This document shows positions 19,203 to 27,215 of a stretch of 60,490 nt of DNA, one piece after another (the first letter of the stretch is position 1; each line of letters starts with the position of its first letter). The notes beneath the pieces are model-generated. The model made no database searches, was not told the origin of the DNA, and worked only from the letters and a program-made list of their open reading frames with translations. Position numbers and translations under genes: made by a program. The stretch is from a virus: the IMG/VR virus record IMGVR_UViG_3300010885_029854, positions 1 to 60,490 of that record, one strand, 5' to 3'.

Positions 19203-19568
19203 TTACTCTTCCTTTGTTTGTTTGTCAATATAAATAATATTTTTAAAATTAGGGAGATAAGGTCTTAATACTTCGATATTTATATCAGTCTCAATATATG
19301 CAATATCAACCACCGAACCTCGTAATGATTCTAGTGAATTTGGAGTTTTAAAGTATACATATTTAAAGGTCTCTCCATTGGAATATTCAATTAAAAGCTG
19401 ATCACTATATGAAATACAGAATCTAGGCATATGGTTTTGTTGTACTGAGTATGCTGCAAGTCTAAATAACTGGTTAGCGTCATTACTAATGATGTAGTCC
19501 ACTTTAGGTCGAATTGGTTCTATATAAGGTTTAATTCCTAATATACCATATAATTGTTCAGGCTTCAT
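19203..19568 (-). CDS. Degenerate terminase-ATPase-like protein (unknown function)
   Basis: 121 residues. The central segment (SNGETFKYVYFKT, then NSLESLRGSVVDIAYIET) parallels the large terminase of this same window (KNGSQIQMAGSDGN, then SAERLRGQKSDLILVDEA). The acidic Walker B pair DE is replaced by ET, and no GKS/GKT Walker A is present near the N-terminus. It would be an inactive or remodelled ATPase core fragment. Resemblance judged by eye; other folds are possible. Ends just before the spanin-like gene. Confidence 0.5.
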   Translation of the reverse strand: MKPEQLYGILGIKPYIEPIRPKVDYIISNDANQLFRLAAYSVQQNHMPRFCISYSDQLLIEYSNGETFKYVYFKTPNSLESLRGSVVDIAYIETDINIEVLRPYLPNFKNIIYIDKQTKEE

Positions 19569-19998
19569 TCTTTTTTCCTTTCTTCTTTGTATGTCTTTTG
19601 TCTGCCGTGAAATCTGGTATATTCTCTTTTTCAGCTTTGTAATGTTCTCTCATGGCATCTTCGACTTGAGTCTTTGCATCATGGCAAACATTACAGATAA
19701 CTTGAAATCCTTCTGCTGCACAGAATAACCGAGCGATATAATCATCCCATGTAGTAAAACCTAGCTTAGGGTCTACTACTGGTTGAATATGATCTAGTGC
19801 CACATCCTTTGGTCCAAATAGGTCTTGACAGCTAGCACATTTATACTTACCACGTTCTACTCTGGCGGCAGTCATGGCTTCTGTACGTGCTCTCCAATGG
19901 AACGAACCTCGTCTTAATAAGCCTTTGATAAATGTAGATAGGGTTTGTTTGCCCTTGGACTTCTTGGCTACAACCCGGGCACTTTTATTATCTTCCAT
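19558..19998 (-). CDS. HNH endonuclease
   Basis: 146 residues. Zinc-ribbon cysteines CASC and CNVCH flank a core with VALDHIQPV, giving the beta-beta-alpha-metal HNH fold used by phage homing or packaging endonucleases. The N-terminus is basic. It overlaps both neighbours by about 11 bases and may be free-standing or packaging-related; it is not beside the terminase. Confidence 0.8.
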   Translation of the reverse strand: MEDNKSARVVAKKSKGKQTLSTFIKGLLRRGSFHWRARTEAMTAARVERGKYKCASCQDLFGPKDVALDHIQPVVDPKLGFTTWDDYIARLFCAAEGFQVICNVCHDAKTQVEDAMREHYKAEKENIPDFTADKRHTKKKGKKNEA

Positions 19999-20182
19999 TT
20001 GAAATATTATTGATTAATTCTAAAATAGATTCAACACTCTGTTTTACAAGTATTGATCTGCTCTCGCCAAATACGATATTACTTCCAACTATTTTACCAT
20101 TTGCATAGACGGGTACAACATATGTTATACTATTAGTATTTACTAGGATACTGTCATCATCACCATTTGTCAACTGTATCAT
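19988..20182 (-). CDS. Small hypothetical protein
   Basis: 64 residues, beta-rich first half (ILVNTNSITYVVPVY) and a short C-terminal helix. ATGA overlap with the upstream zinc-ribbon gene supports translation. No family recognised. Confidence 0.6.
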   Translation of the reverse strand: MIQLTNGDDDSILVNTNSITYVVPVYANGKIVGSNIVFGESRSILVKQSVESILELINNISNGR

Positions 20183-20451
20183 TTATTCCTCACTTGTCTA
20201 AACCCACATCCAGCGCTGCACAATTCCATCTTGGCATGTGGTAAATCTGTTACTCTTATTTCTTTTCCGCAGTCTGGACAAGGCTTAACTATAACCTTCC
20301 CTGGCTTCTTTTTAGTGTCTGGGTCTTTAACTTCTAACTTGTCTAGGCTTTTCTTTAGCTTTTTAATTTCATCTTCTAGCCTACCGTTTTGTTCCTTTAA
20401 TTCTTTAATTTGACGCTTAAGTTCGTATTCTCGATCTGAAGGTCTTGCCAT
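20179..20451 (-). CDS. Coiled-coil zinc-ribbon protein
   Basis: 90 residues. Residues 5-45 form a charged coiled coil (KRQIKELKEQNGRLEDEIKK); the C-terminus has CPDCG and CSAGC, a four-cysteine zinc ribbon. GGAG ribosome binding site. Probably a nucleic-acid or protein adaptor; the exact role is unknown. Confidence 0.7.
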   Translation of the reverse strand: MARPSDREYELKRQIKELKEQNGRLEDEIKKLKKSLDKLEVKDPDTKKKPGKVIVKPCPDCGKEIRVTDLPHAKMELCSAGCGFRQVRNK

Positions 20452-20457
20452 ATACTC

Positions 20458-20886
20458 CTATTTACCGGATGAGCCAAATCCGGATTGTCCTCGGGTTGTA
20501 TCGCTTAATTCTTCAACTTCTTCAAAAATAGCTTGTCTTACTGGGGATATAACTCCCTGTGCTATTCTATCACCAACGGTTACAGTATATGGTAAATGTC
20601 CTATATTGTCAACAATAATCTTAATCTCCCCACGGAAATCTTCATCAATTGTCCCGGGGGAGTTACTGATTCGTAGTTTGGTTTTAAGTGACAATCCCGA
20701 TCTAGGTCTTATCTGTAGTTCTGTCAATAAAGGGAGTTCCACTGATAGTCCAGTTCCTATTAGTTGAGTTTCCCCGGGCATAATTAATTTAGTTTCGGTA
20801 GCGTGGAGATCAAACCCAGCGGCTCCCTCTGTCTGATACTTCGGAATTACTGCGTTCTCGTTTAGTTTTTTTATCTTTACGTTCAT
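20458..20886 (-). CDS. dut: dUTPase (dUTP diphosphatase)
   Basis: Hydrolyses dUTP to dUMP and pyrophosphate, keeping uracil out of phage DNA and supplying dUMP. All five trimeric-dUTPase motifs are visible: AGFDLHA, PRSGLS, GTIDEDFRGEI, GDRIAQGVISP and RGQSGFGSSG. The start at 20886 (MNVKIKKL) overlaps the stop of the upstream Cys-rich microprotein as ATGA, so the longer frame from 20913 is less likely. 142 residues, normal for the family. Confidence 0.95.
   Translation of the reverse strand: MNVKIKKLNENAVIPKYQTEGAAGFDLHATETKLIMPGETQLIGTGLSVELPLLTELQIRPRSGLSLKTKLRISNSPGTIDEDFRGEIKIIVDNIGHLPYTVTVGDRIAQGVISPVRQAIFEEVEELSDTTRGQSGFGSSGK
20584..20612 (-). promoter_or_regulatory. Possible internal sigma70-type promoter within dut
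   Basis: On the minus strand TTGACA (20612-20607), 17 bp spacer, TATACT (20589-20584). An 11/12 match inside the dUTPase coding region, so it may be chance, but it would drive the genes downstream of dut. Confidence 0.35.
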
Positions 20887-21017
20887 TTCTTCTCCTCTGG
20901 AGTGTAGGGACAATAGGGTGAATTACACGGCTTCTCTGGAGGACAGAACGGACAAGTTCCATTTACCATCAAGTCTACACCTAATGCAATTAGTCTATCT
21001 AATTGATCATTACTCAT
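20883..21017 (-). CDS. Cys/Pro-rich 44-residue microprotein
   Basis: Starts MSNDQLDRL at 21017 and ends PYTPEEKK. It contains CPFCPPEKPC and then CPYT, four cysteines suggesting a small metal-binding knuckle. It overlaps the dNMP kinase stop upstream and the dut start downstream (ATGA), so it fits the coupled operon exactly. Confidence 0.6.
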   Translation of the reverse strand: MSNDQLDRLIALGVDLMVNGTCPFCPPEKPCNSPYCPYTPEEKK

Positions 21018-21678
21018 AAACAAACACCTTGTAAAGATTTAAATCATTTTTTCTTAAAGTATACCACATATCTACAGTAGATTGAAATTCACTTAGAGAC
21101 CCATTATTAGTAAAGACTACGTCATATTCTTCTTCTTCGCCAAGGTCATGTTCGTGTCTTTCTTCTTGATCGTCAATTCGTTTAACCAATACCATAACCG
21201 CTCCACATCGTTCAAATGCTTCTCTTTCATTTTCAAACCGACAATCAGTTATAACAATCTTTGGTCCGATTGTTCGTATTTTGTTAATGGCCAGCTCAAT
21301 CCAGATATCACGGCTAACACAATTACGCAATAACTTAGTTCCAATGCACCGCAAAATATCCCGAGGGGTTTCAAACTCTTCATCGTAATACTCCTCCATA
21401 TTCTCTCTCATATCGTAGCTTATTGTATATCCCCATTCATTTTGAACAATTTCTCTAATTTTATCAATATGATGGTAATCTAGTATTATAGTATTAATTT
21501 CTTTATCTTTTTTATCATGATCTAAAAACATGTTGTAATCCATTCTAAAAACTTTTGAACAAAGTTCTCTTAAAGGATCAGCTAACGCTACTCTAGTGAA
21601 TCCATGCTTTTTAACTAAAACATCTGCCATAGTATCTTTACCAGCTCCTGCTTTTCCGGCTATTGCCAATATGGTCAT
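21010..21678 (-). CDS. Deoxynucleoside monophosphate kinase
   Basis: Phosphorylates dNMPs to dNDPs for phage DNA synthesis (T4 gp1-like P-loop kinase). The P-loop AGKAGAGKDT lies at the N-terminus; later ITDCRFENE suits the family. The start at 21678 (MTILAIAGK) has a GGGAGGG site and overlaps the previous stop as TAATG. The frame extends to 21726, but those extra residues are non-conserved. 222 residues. It forms a nucleotide-supply pair with dut. Confidence 0.85.
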   Translation of the reverse strand: MTILAIAGKAGAGKDTMADVLVKKHGFTRVALADPLRELCSKVFRMDYNMFLDHDKKDKEINTIILDYHHIDKIREIVQNEWGYTISYDMRENMEEYYDEEFETPRDILRCIGTKLLRNCVSRDIWIELAINKIRTIGPKIVITDCRFENEREAFERCGAVMVLVKRIDDQEERHEHDLGEEEEYDVVFTNNGSLSEFQSTVDMWYTLRKNDLNLYKVFVYE

Positions 21679-22022
21679 TATTCCCTCCCTAAGAATTTTT
21701 CCGCTATTCGGTCTGTCCATAAACAAATTTCTAGTGAATGATGCCCAACAATCTCCGCAGAGATTTCTTCTACTTGAGAAGGAGTTAATTCTGCAGATCC
21801 TGACAAACTCATGTTGTATAACACATGAAAAATCTCATGTCTAATTGTAATCAAGTCCCAGTTGGATTTACGAAAATGCACTTCATAAATAGTTCCTACT
21901 GTCATTGCCACATTTAATCCTTCTTGATTATCTAGATTATTGTGTAGCTTGTCAAATCTTTTATCTGCCATTAAAATAAAAGTCCAATCTCTACCCTTGA
22001 TACTCAAAGTTATACTAGACAT
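21678..22022 (-). CDS. Small HExxH zinc metalloprotease-like protein
   Basis: 114 residues. RHEIFHVLYN near residues 60-70 is an HExxH zinc motif and a downstream helix EEISAEIVGHH could give the third ligand (Glu). The size resembles compact phage metallopeptidase-like proteins. Substrate unknown. Two other HExxH proteins occur in this window (35339-36106 and 47274-47813). Confidence 0.6.
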   Translation of the reverse strand: MSSITLSIKGRDWTFILMADKRFDKLHNNLDNQEGLNVAMTVGTIYEVHFRKSNWDLITIRHEIFHVLYNMSLSGSAELTPSQVEEISAEIVGHHSLEICLWTDRIAEKFLGRE

Positions 22023-22025
22023 AGG

Positions 22026-22817
22026 TTACTTCTTTTTAGCGGCTTGATATGCGCGTAATGCATCTGTAGTTGGGATTGTCTTATCAAACTCAGAAAGTTT
22101 TAAGAATAATTCTTCTGTTGCTGAAACATCTGCCATGTTATATATCTTCATTTCTTTCCAAGCTTCTTTATTACCTTTTTCACATTGGTCCCATAAAGAG
22201 AATCCTGGAAACTTACTATGAGCCAGCTTTTTAATAGTACATAACTTTTTAGATAAATACTCTAGCTTATTACTGAGAAATCCATAATGCTTTCTAGCCA
22301 TTCGTAATGTGTCAATTTTCTTATACTCACTAGGACACCCTAGCTTATATTCAAGAAATTTAGCATTAAGTTTTTTAATATCGAATGAGTTAGAGTTTTG
22401 ACCAATTACAATATCAGCATCGTCCATTAACTTCCAAAGAGGGGCAAGTAATTCTTTTTCTTTAGACTTGTCACCTTTAACATCTTTGTATAGAACTGTA
22501 TCAGAGCCGATCCATTTAGCAGACCAGCTCAGTATTCCGCCATCTTCTACCACTTGGTTTAATCCGATATTCTGATCGAACAATCCCCAAGTCTTAACTA
22601 CTAAGCTTCTGGTTTCAATATCTATAATTAGAACTTTCTTTATATCTTTCTCAATACTTGATCCATGAGTGTCAATGCAGTGCTTAATAGAGTCTTGACT
22701 TCTATCACTATCGTATTTAGAATTAAATTCTTTAGCGATCTGCTTGCGTGACAGTCCTTTTTTATGTTGTTTTAACACAAAAGTTATTTCAGATTTTAAC
22801 CACGGTTTCTTTTTCAT
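22026..22817 (-). CDS. RNase H-fold 3'-5' exonuclease with N-terminal helix-turn-helix
   Basis: 263 residues. Residues 1-55 (LSRKQIAKEFNSKYDSDRSQ) form a helix-turn-helix. From about residue 63 a DnaQ-like domain has LIIDIETRS (Exo I), IGQNSNSFDIKKLN (Exo II) and YNMADVSATEELF (Exo III, with Asp). It probably trims or degrades nucleic acid near replication. It may be a structure-specific or host-DNA nuclease; the HTH suggests sequence targeting. Confidence 0.75.
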   Translation of the reverse strand: MKKKPWLKSEITFVLKQHKKGLSRKQIAKEFNSKYDSDRSQDSIKHCIDTHGSSIEKDIKKVLIIDIETRSLVVKTWGLFDQNIGLNQVVEDGGILSWSAKWIGSDTVLYKDVKGDKSKEKELLAPLWKLMDDADIVIGQNSNSFDIKKLNAKFLEYKLGCPSEYKKIDTLRMARKHYGFLSNKLEYLSKKLCTIKKLAHSKFPGFSLWDQCEKGNKEAWKEMKIYNMADVSATEELFLKLSEFDKTIPTTDALRAYQAAKKK

Positions 22818-23043
22818 TTTGTAACCTTTTTAATACTTCAATCTTTTTATTTTTATGAAGTTTAATGTCTTGATAAAGAACAAATAGATCATCAAGTCTT
22901 CTTCTGATACTACTATAATGATCAAACTTTGTCAAGTCCTGAATGGATTTTTTTAAAATGATAGAAATTTGAGTTAGTTCTTTAATGTTCTTATCAAGAT
23001 GTTTAATCTTTTTATAATCACTTAAATCAATAACATTGCTCAT
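22789..23043 (-). CDS. Small Lys-rich helical protein
   Basis: 84 residues, helical and basic (KKIKHLDKNIKELTQ; LKRLQNEKETVVKI). Overlaps the start of the exonuclease gene by 29 bases, with AGGAT before its own ATG. Function unknown. Confidence 0.6.
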   Translation of the reverse strand: MSNVIDLSDYKKIKHLDKNIKELTQISIILKKSIQDLTKFDHYSSIRRRLDDLFVLYQDIKLHKNKKIEVLKRLQNEKETVVKI

Positions 23044-23050
23044 TTAAATC

Positions 23051-23170
23051 CTATTGTTTTAAATAATTACATACAATAATAAAATCAAGAGCAAATCCAA
23101 CAACAACTGCGATTGGAATTAATTCTGGGGTTTTTATTTTTTGACATATAACTGCTAGAATAGTTGCCAT
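23051..23170 (-). CDS. 39-residue membrane microprotein
   Basis: MATILAVICQK to CNYLKQ, with a hydrophobic core IPIAVVVGFALDFIIV. Its ATG overlaps the stop of the upstream 29-residue frame as TAATG. Coupling and hydrophobicity are the evidence; no clear ribosome binding site of its own. Confidence 0.4.
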   Translation of the reverse strand: MATILAVICQKIKTPELIPIAVVVGFALDFIIVCNYLKQ

Positions 23171-23259
23171 TATTTTTTCTCACATTTTTGACAAGCACAA
23201 ACGTACTCTGTGTTTTTTACTTCTTCTTTAACGCATACAGATCCAATTGATTCAATCAT
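23170..23259 (-). CDS. 29-residue Cys-motif microprotein
   Basis: MIESIGSVCVKEE to CEKK, containing CACQKC, a possible metal site. It starts at the TAATG overlap with the upstream zinc protein and ends at the TAATG overlap with the next microprotein. It is very short, so it could be a coupling relic. Confidence 0.4.
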   Translation of the reverse strand: MIESIGSVCVKEEVKNTEYVCACQKCEKK

Positions 23260-23591
23260 TAATACCTCTCAATATTTTCACTCTTACAAAAGGGACAGTT
23301 AACATTTAACAGTTTTTTGTATGTAAGTTCATATAACTCTGGTTGACTTTTAGTGCTTTTATTGTTTCCGCAAGGATTGCCCCTGCTATACTTATAAAAT
23401 ACTCTATCGCAATCATCGCACTGTAGATGATTATTCTCATCTCGGTCTGCTTTTTGTCTAGCAACTCTAAACTTTTCATATTCGCTACTACAACTTTTAC
23501 AGATACCACGTAGGCTTTCTACTAATCTTTTTTCTTTTTTCATTTGACTTAATTCAAGATTGCTTGATGTGCATACTCGACATGTAAACAT
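23259..23591 (-). CDS. Multi-zinc-finger protein
   Basis: 110 residues with four CxxC-type pairs: CRVC, CKSC, CDDC and CPFC. The first two and last two probably bind two or more zinc ions. Its start overlaps the stop of the AAA+ gene as TAATG. A nucleic-acid-binding role is likely but unproven. Confidence 0.7.
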   Translation of the reverse strand: MFTCRVCTSSNLELSQMKKEKRLVESLRGICKSCSSEYEKFRVARQKADRDENNHLQCDDCDRVFYKYSRGNPCGNNKSTKSQPELYELTYKKLLNVNCPFCKSENIERY

Positions 23592-24574
23592 TAATCATCC
23601 TCGTATATCATTAGTCCAGTTCGTTTGTTACCTTTCTCGGCAAATGCCTTCTGGTACTCCTCAATCTCCTTGATCATAGCACGAATAGTCAAGGTTGGCA
23701 ATGCTGAATATATAGCTGATCGAATAATTACTTCTCTTAAGTGAGCTGGGCTAAATTCGTCACATTTTTTAGATGCAATAAGAGATAGAGCTTCTTCATC
23801 TACAAGTCCCTCTTTATCATAGAACTTCAATAGTTGCTGTCTAGCTTCGCCTTTAGGATATCCTACTCTAATCTTATCATCAAAACGATTCGGTCTATTT
23901 GTTAAGTTACCCATGAAGTTCTCTGGATAGTTTGTAGTAGCAAGGATATAAACAGGAATTTTAAATGTTTGCTCTTGATTGTCCAATAGACTTAGTAGTG
24001 CTGACTCTGATCTAATTCTAGCCTGATCAATTTCAACTCCACCAATATCTTCGGCAACTAGAATCATCTTGGTCACACCTTCATACTTCAAATGCTTAAC
24101 AAAGTCTTTTACATCCCCTGCTTCAATTTTATCAGTATGCCATAGAAGGATAAACGTATCTCCCTCTCTAGTATGTTTCCGGCATGTCTCGGCAATGATC
24201 GTAGTTTTACCTGTTCCTGGAGGTCCAAATAGTAAAGCTCCTCGTTTTGGGAAGATTCCATATTTGTCATATTTAGGAATAGCTTGGAAAAACATTTCAA
24301 TCTTGTCAGTAACTTCTTTTGTGTTTACAAAATCCTTTAACACATCATCTTTAGTGAATTCTGTTTTTTCTAGTTTGAGTCCAGCCATTGTTTTAACAAT
24401 ACTGAAAATCCCGGGTTTAGCAGTTTCGCCTTCAATTTGATCATCTTCTTCTACATATTCAAATTGACAAAAGTTACCTGAATCGGTAAGAGTTGAAAAA
24501 TCTGATTCCTCAATTCTGGAACCCAGCGGCATATCGTCAAGAGCGATTTTAGATTTTAGACGAAGAAAGCCCAT
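23591..24574 (-). CDS. AAA+ ATPase
   Basis: 327 residues. Walker A GPPGTGKTT near residue 118, Walker B-like MILVAEDIGG, sensor 1 ILATTNYP and an arginine-finger region NRPNRFDD place it in the classical AAA family. The acidic pair is ED rather than DE, as in Bcs1-like AAA proteins. The first ~85 residues are a variable substrate domain. It could remodel replication or virion proteins; the partner is not evident. Confidence 0.8.
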   Translation of the reverse strand: MGFLRLKSKIALDDMPLGSRIEESDFSTLTDSGNFCQFEYVEEDDQIEGETAKPGIFSIVKTMAGLKLEKTEFTKDDVLKDFVNTKEVTDKIEMFFQAIPKYDKYGIFPKRGALLFGPPGTGKTTIIAETCRKHTREGDTFILLWHTDKIEAGDVKDFVKHLKYEGVTKMILVAEDIGGVEIDQARIRSESALLSLLDNQEQTFKIPVYILATTNYPENFMGNLTNRPNRFDDKIRVGYPKGEARQQLLKFYDKEGLVDEEALSLIASKKCDEFSPAHLREVIIRSAIYSALPTLTIRAMIKEIEEYQKAFAEKGNKRTGLMIYEDD

Positions 24575-24575
24575 T

Positions 24576-24722
24576 TTACCACCCCAAATATTGTTTCGTT
24601 AAATGTCCTAAAAGTATAATCATGAATGGAGCACCCATCGTAGCTATAAACCTTAAAAAATCAACTTTAAGTTTATACCTTTCGTAGGGACTCATTTTTT
24701 GAAACTCGTCTGTAATTTTCAT
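24576..24722 (-). CDS. 48-residue membrane microprotein
   Basis: MKITDEFQKMSP to KQYLGW. Hydrophobic segment FLRFIATMGAPFMIILLG follows a charged N-terminus. Overlaps the upstream microprotein as ATGA and stops 1 base before the AAA+ start codon. Confidence 0.5.
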   Translation of the reverse strand: MKITDEFQKMSPYERYKLKVDFLRFIATMGAPFMIILLGHLTKQYLGW

Positions 24723-24868
24723 TTTCTAATTAAAATCGCTTTGATAAAAAACAAAGCCCCTGTTAATCCAAAAACAATACCCAATGTGTTTAGTCTAGTC
24801 CCAATTAATAATAGATTAACTGCAGTTAAAGTGTACCCAATTAATATATATTTAAGTTTATCTTGCAT
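24719..24868 (-). CDS. 49-residue two-segment membrane microprotein
   Basis: MQDKLKYILIG to ILIRK with two hydrophobic stretches (ILIGYTLTAVNLLLIGT; GIVFGLTGALFFIKAIL). AAGGAAATTAA precedes the ATG. It heads the microprotein-AAA+-zinc-protein operon. Confidence 0.55.
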   Translation of the reverse strand: MQDKLKYILIGYTLTAVNLLLIGTRLNTLGIVFGLTGALFFIKAILIRK

Positions 24869-24920
24869 TTAATTTCCTTGTAGATATGGCGTAGAGTCTT
24901 TCCAACTCGTAACGCCAAAC

Positions 24921-27215
24921 TCAGGATACCTGTTGCGATGCTTGATTGTCAAGTAGTTTATAATTTTTCTTTAGACTGTAGTTTATAAATAACTCTTTTA
25001 CTGGGAGTATAGTATCAAATATACTCATTGTGTCCCAGATATTTTGAAGCATGTGGACTTTATCGTACTCTCCAGAGAAATTCTCGCATAGACATAGGGT
25101 GTCGTCCGCTCTTGGGAACACAAAGAACCGGTCGCCTTCCCTATAGTCAGACCCCTTGATTGCGTCTATTACCTTAGTTTCATTCTTCCTGCTTGACTTG
25201 ATCATTGTTTCAGATAGTGTTTTTCTTGATGACCATCTTTTAATATCTGTAATGTTTAAGGCTTCTGATACAAATTCAGTATAGAGAGATTTTAGTTCTT
25301 CCTTTGCAGTATCTGGTTTGTATGCCAGTGTTTCAATTGTTTTACGAGTAAACTCTTTCATTGCTTCAGACTTAGTGCTTGCTTTTAATGCAGAGCCTTT
25401 AATCTTAAGTTTCTTCCCATCATATAAAACATAGTTCTTAGCTTTAAGGGCTATGATTGTTTTAAAGTACCCGTCATCTTCCCAGAATATCTTCTCTGGA
25501 GATTGTTCATTTATTTCTTTAAGGAGAGTTTTTAGTTCTTCTGGAGTAAACTCGCTCATATCATTTTTACAGAATGAAATAGAGTCAGTGTCGCTGGGTC
25601 CTATTGTAAAGTTATGCCGATACTTGATTGGGAGTTCTGATCCTGGTAAAGACAGGAATACTCGGTCTTCAACCTTTTCTCCCACTGCTTCATAGAAATT
25701 ATTAGCCCAATGGTTGTAACCATTACCACTAGCCCACCTAAGAGACATGTCAATAATGGCACGAGATTCCACGGTGATTTTACGGGCCACAGCAGCGGAA
25801 TTGTAATTGAGACCACTTGTATTAGCAACACCGTAAGAACTATTAATAAATATCTTCGCCATGGCATCGAGGTTTTTATAATGAGACTCCCCTGTTTCAA
25901 TCATCAGTTTTTTATATTCAAATCTTTGTAATGTAAAATATTCTACAAGCTGGTAGTAATAGGATTTTGGATCCTTCTTTGTATCGTGTAGTTTAAATCT
26001 TAGAATTTGTGAAGGGTAGCAAGATTTAATATCTACTTTAAATACATTCTTATATATTCCCGGAACAGCAAAGGAAATACCTCCCTCCACTACTTCGTTA
26101 GTTAGGTCATCTGATTTAGCTACAGAGTGTCTATCCTGTAGGTAGGCTCTAACTAGGAGCGAATTGATCTGTGATCCTGTAGCAGATTCTACTACTAACT
26201 GGAATGGCTTGGGTATTGACTGAGTTAAGTAGAATGTAGGAGCTACCATTAAATCATACAGAGTCAGTGAATCATCTGAGTCGTCCTTACAGTATTCTTT
26301 AATTATTTCAAACTCATGTTTATCTTTGTAATTAACCCGTATCTTGCTGGCATCGTAGAATACTCGATTTTCCTTCTCTAACCCTTCAGCAGCTATAATC
26401 TTCTTTAATCCATAAGATTCATATTTTTTTTCTACAGAATCATACTTATAAGCTAGAAACATCGTGTCTACAATTTCTCTTCCATAGATTTGTACTTTGT
26501 GATAGTTAAGCTCACGACTTCCATCGACCCTATACTTAGATGGATAGCTATTGAAATATATAACCTTATCTAGTCTTCCTAGGATTATACCATTATCCGA
26601 ATATTTAGAATGACAAAAATTCATGTAAGGTAAATCATATGCATAGATGTTGTGTCCTATCATGACGCTAGGATCTACATCTCTTACCCAATTAGCCCAG
26701 TCATCAATCATTTCAGCACAATTAGAATAATCGTCATACGAAAACAACTTACGAGTAATTACTCCTTTTTTTCTAAATGTATTAGAAATAAGAATAACTT
26801 TAGAATCTGTAGTATGCTCTAGCCCGGTTGTCTCAATATCAAAACTTAGGATTGATATGTCGGTATGCTTCATACCTTTAAACATAGTCAGTCCATCTTT
26901 AATCATTAACGATTCTACGGCGTTTCCAACAGTATAGATTTCCTTGTACGGCAATTTCTTTTTTTCTTCTAGATAAGTTGAAAACTTTGTATATTGTTTT
27001 CCATATTTAAAATACTGATCACCTTCTAGTTTAACCCATCCTGACCCAAATGCTCTTGATCCTAATATCCAAAATCGATTTGAATGTTTACGAATATCTA
27101 AAGAACCGTCTTCTAGTTCTCTAAAGATAGTAGCAGTGTCGTCCTGAACTTCAATTGATACAATTCTTTCTAAAGCATTTTTACCATAGATAAGTTTATT
27201 AGTATAATCTGACAT
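24921..27215 (-). CDS. Family B DNA polymerase
   Basis: 764 residues. Proofreading exonuclease: Exo I SFDIETTG (about 124-131), Exo II GHNIYAYDLPYM (187-198), Exo III YCKDDSDDSLTLYD (308-321). Polymerase: motif A VDIKSCYPSQI (394-404), motif B KIFINSSYG (454-462), motif C SDTDS (541-545), then KAKNY (KxY). Motif C has Ser in place of the usual leading Tyr. No TPR insertion typical of protein-primed enzymes is obvious, so replication is probably RNA-primed by the primase-helicase at 29.5 kb. Start coupled by TAATG to a 57-residue gene. Confidence 0.92.
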   Translation of the reverse strand: MSDYTNKLIYGKNALERIVSIEVQDDTATIFRELEDGSLDIRKHSNRFWILGSRAFGSGWVKLEGDQYFKYGKQYTKFSTYLEEKKKLPYKEIYTVGNAVESLMIKDGLTMFKGMKHTDISILSFDIETTGLEHTTDSKVILISNTFRKKGVITRKLFSYDDYSNCAEMIDDWANWVRDVDPSVMIGHNIYAYDLPYMNFCHSKYSDNGIILGRLDKVIYFNSYPSKYRVDGSRELNYHKVQIYGREIVDTMFLAYKYDSVEKKYESYGLKKIIAAEGLEKENRVFYDASKIRVNYKDKHEFEIIKEYCKDDSDDSLTLYDLMVAPTFYLTQSIPKPFQLVVESATGSQINSLLVRAYLQDRHSVAKSDDLTNEVVEGGISFAVPGIYKNVFKVDIKSCYPSQILRFKLHDTKKDPKSYYYQLVEYFTLQRFEYKKLMIETGESHYKNLDAMAKIFINSSYGVANTSGLNYNSAAVARKITVESRAIIDMSLRWASGNGYNHWANNFYEAVGEKVEDRVFLSLPGSELPIKYRHNFTIGPSDTDSISFCKNDMSEFTPEELKTLLKEINEQSPEKIFWEDDGYFKTIIALKAKNYVLYDGKKLKIKGSALKASTKSEAMKEFTRKTIETLAYKPDTAKEELKSLYTEFVSEALNITDIKRWSSRKTLSETMIKSSRKNETKVIDAIKGSDYREGDRFFVFPRADDTLCLCENFSGEYDKVHMLQNIWDTMSIFDTILPVKELFINYSLKKNYKLLDNQASQQVS
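24923..24952 (-). promoter_or_regulatory. Possible sigma70-type promoter at the 3' end of the polymerase gene
   Basis: Minus strand: TTGACA (24952-24947), 18 bp spacer, TATCCT (24928-24923). It would drive the microprotein/AAA+ operon. The -10 is imperfect and lies in the last polymerase codons. Confidence 0.35.

Noticed and set aside
21935-21960. TTGACA with GATAAT inside the 21678 gene as promoter
   Set aside because: Wholly within coding sequence and with no operon boundary nearby; likely chance.
24069-24440. Plus-strand 123-codon frame over the AAA+ gene
   Set aside because: Shadow frame of a well-supported gene.
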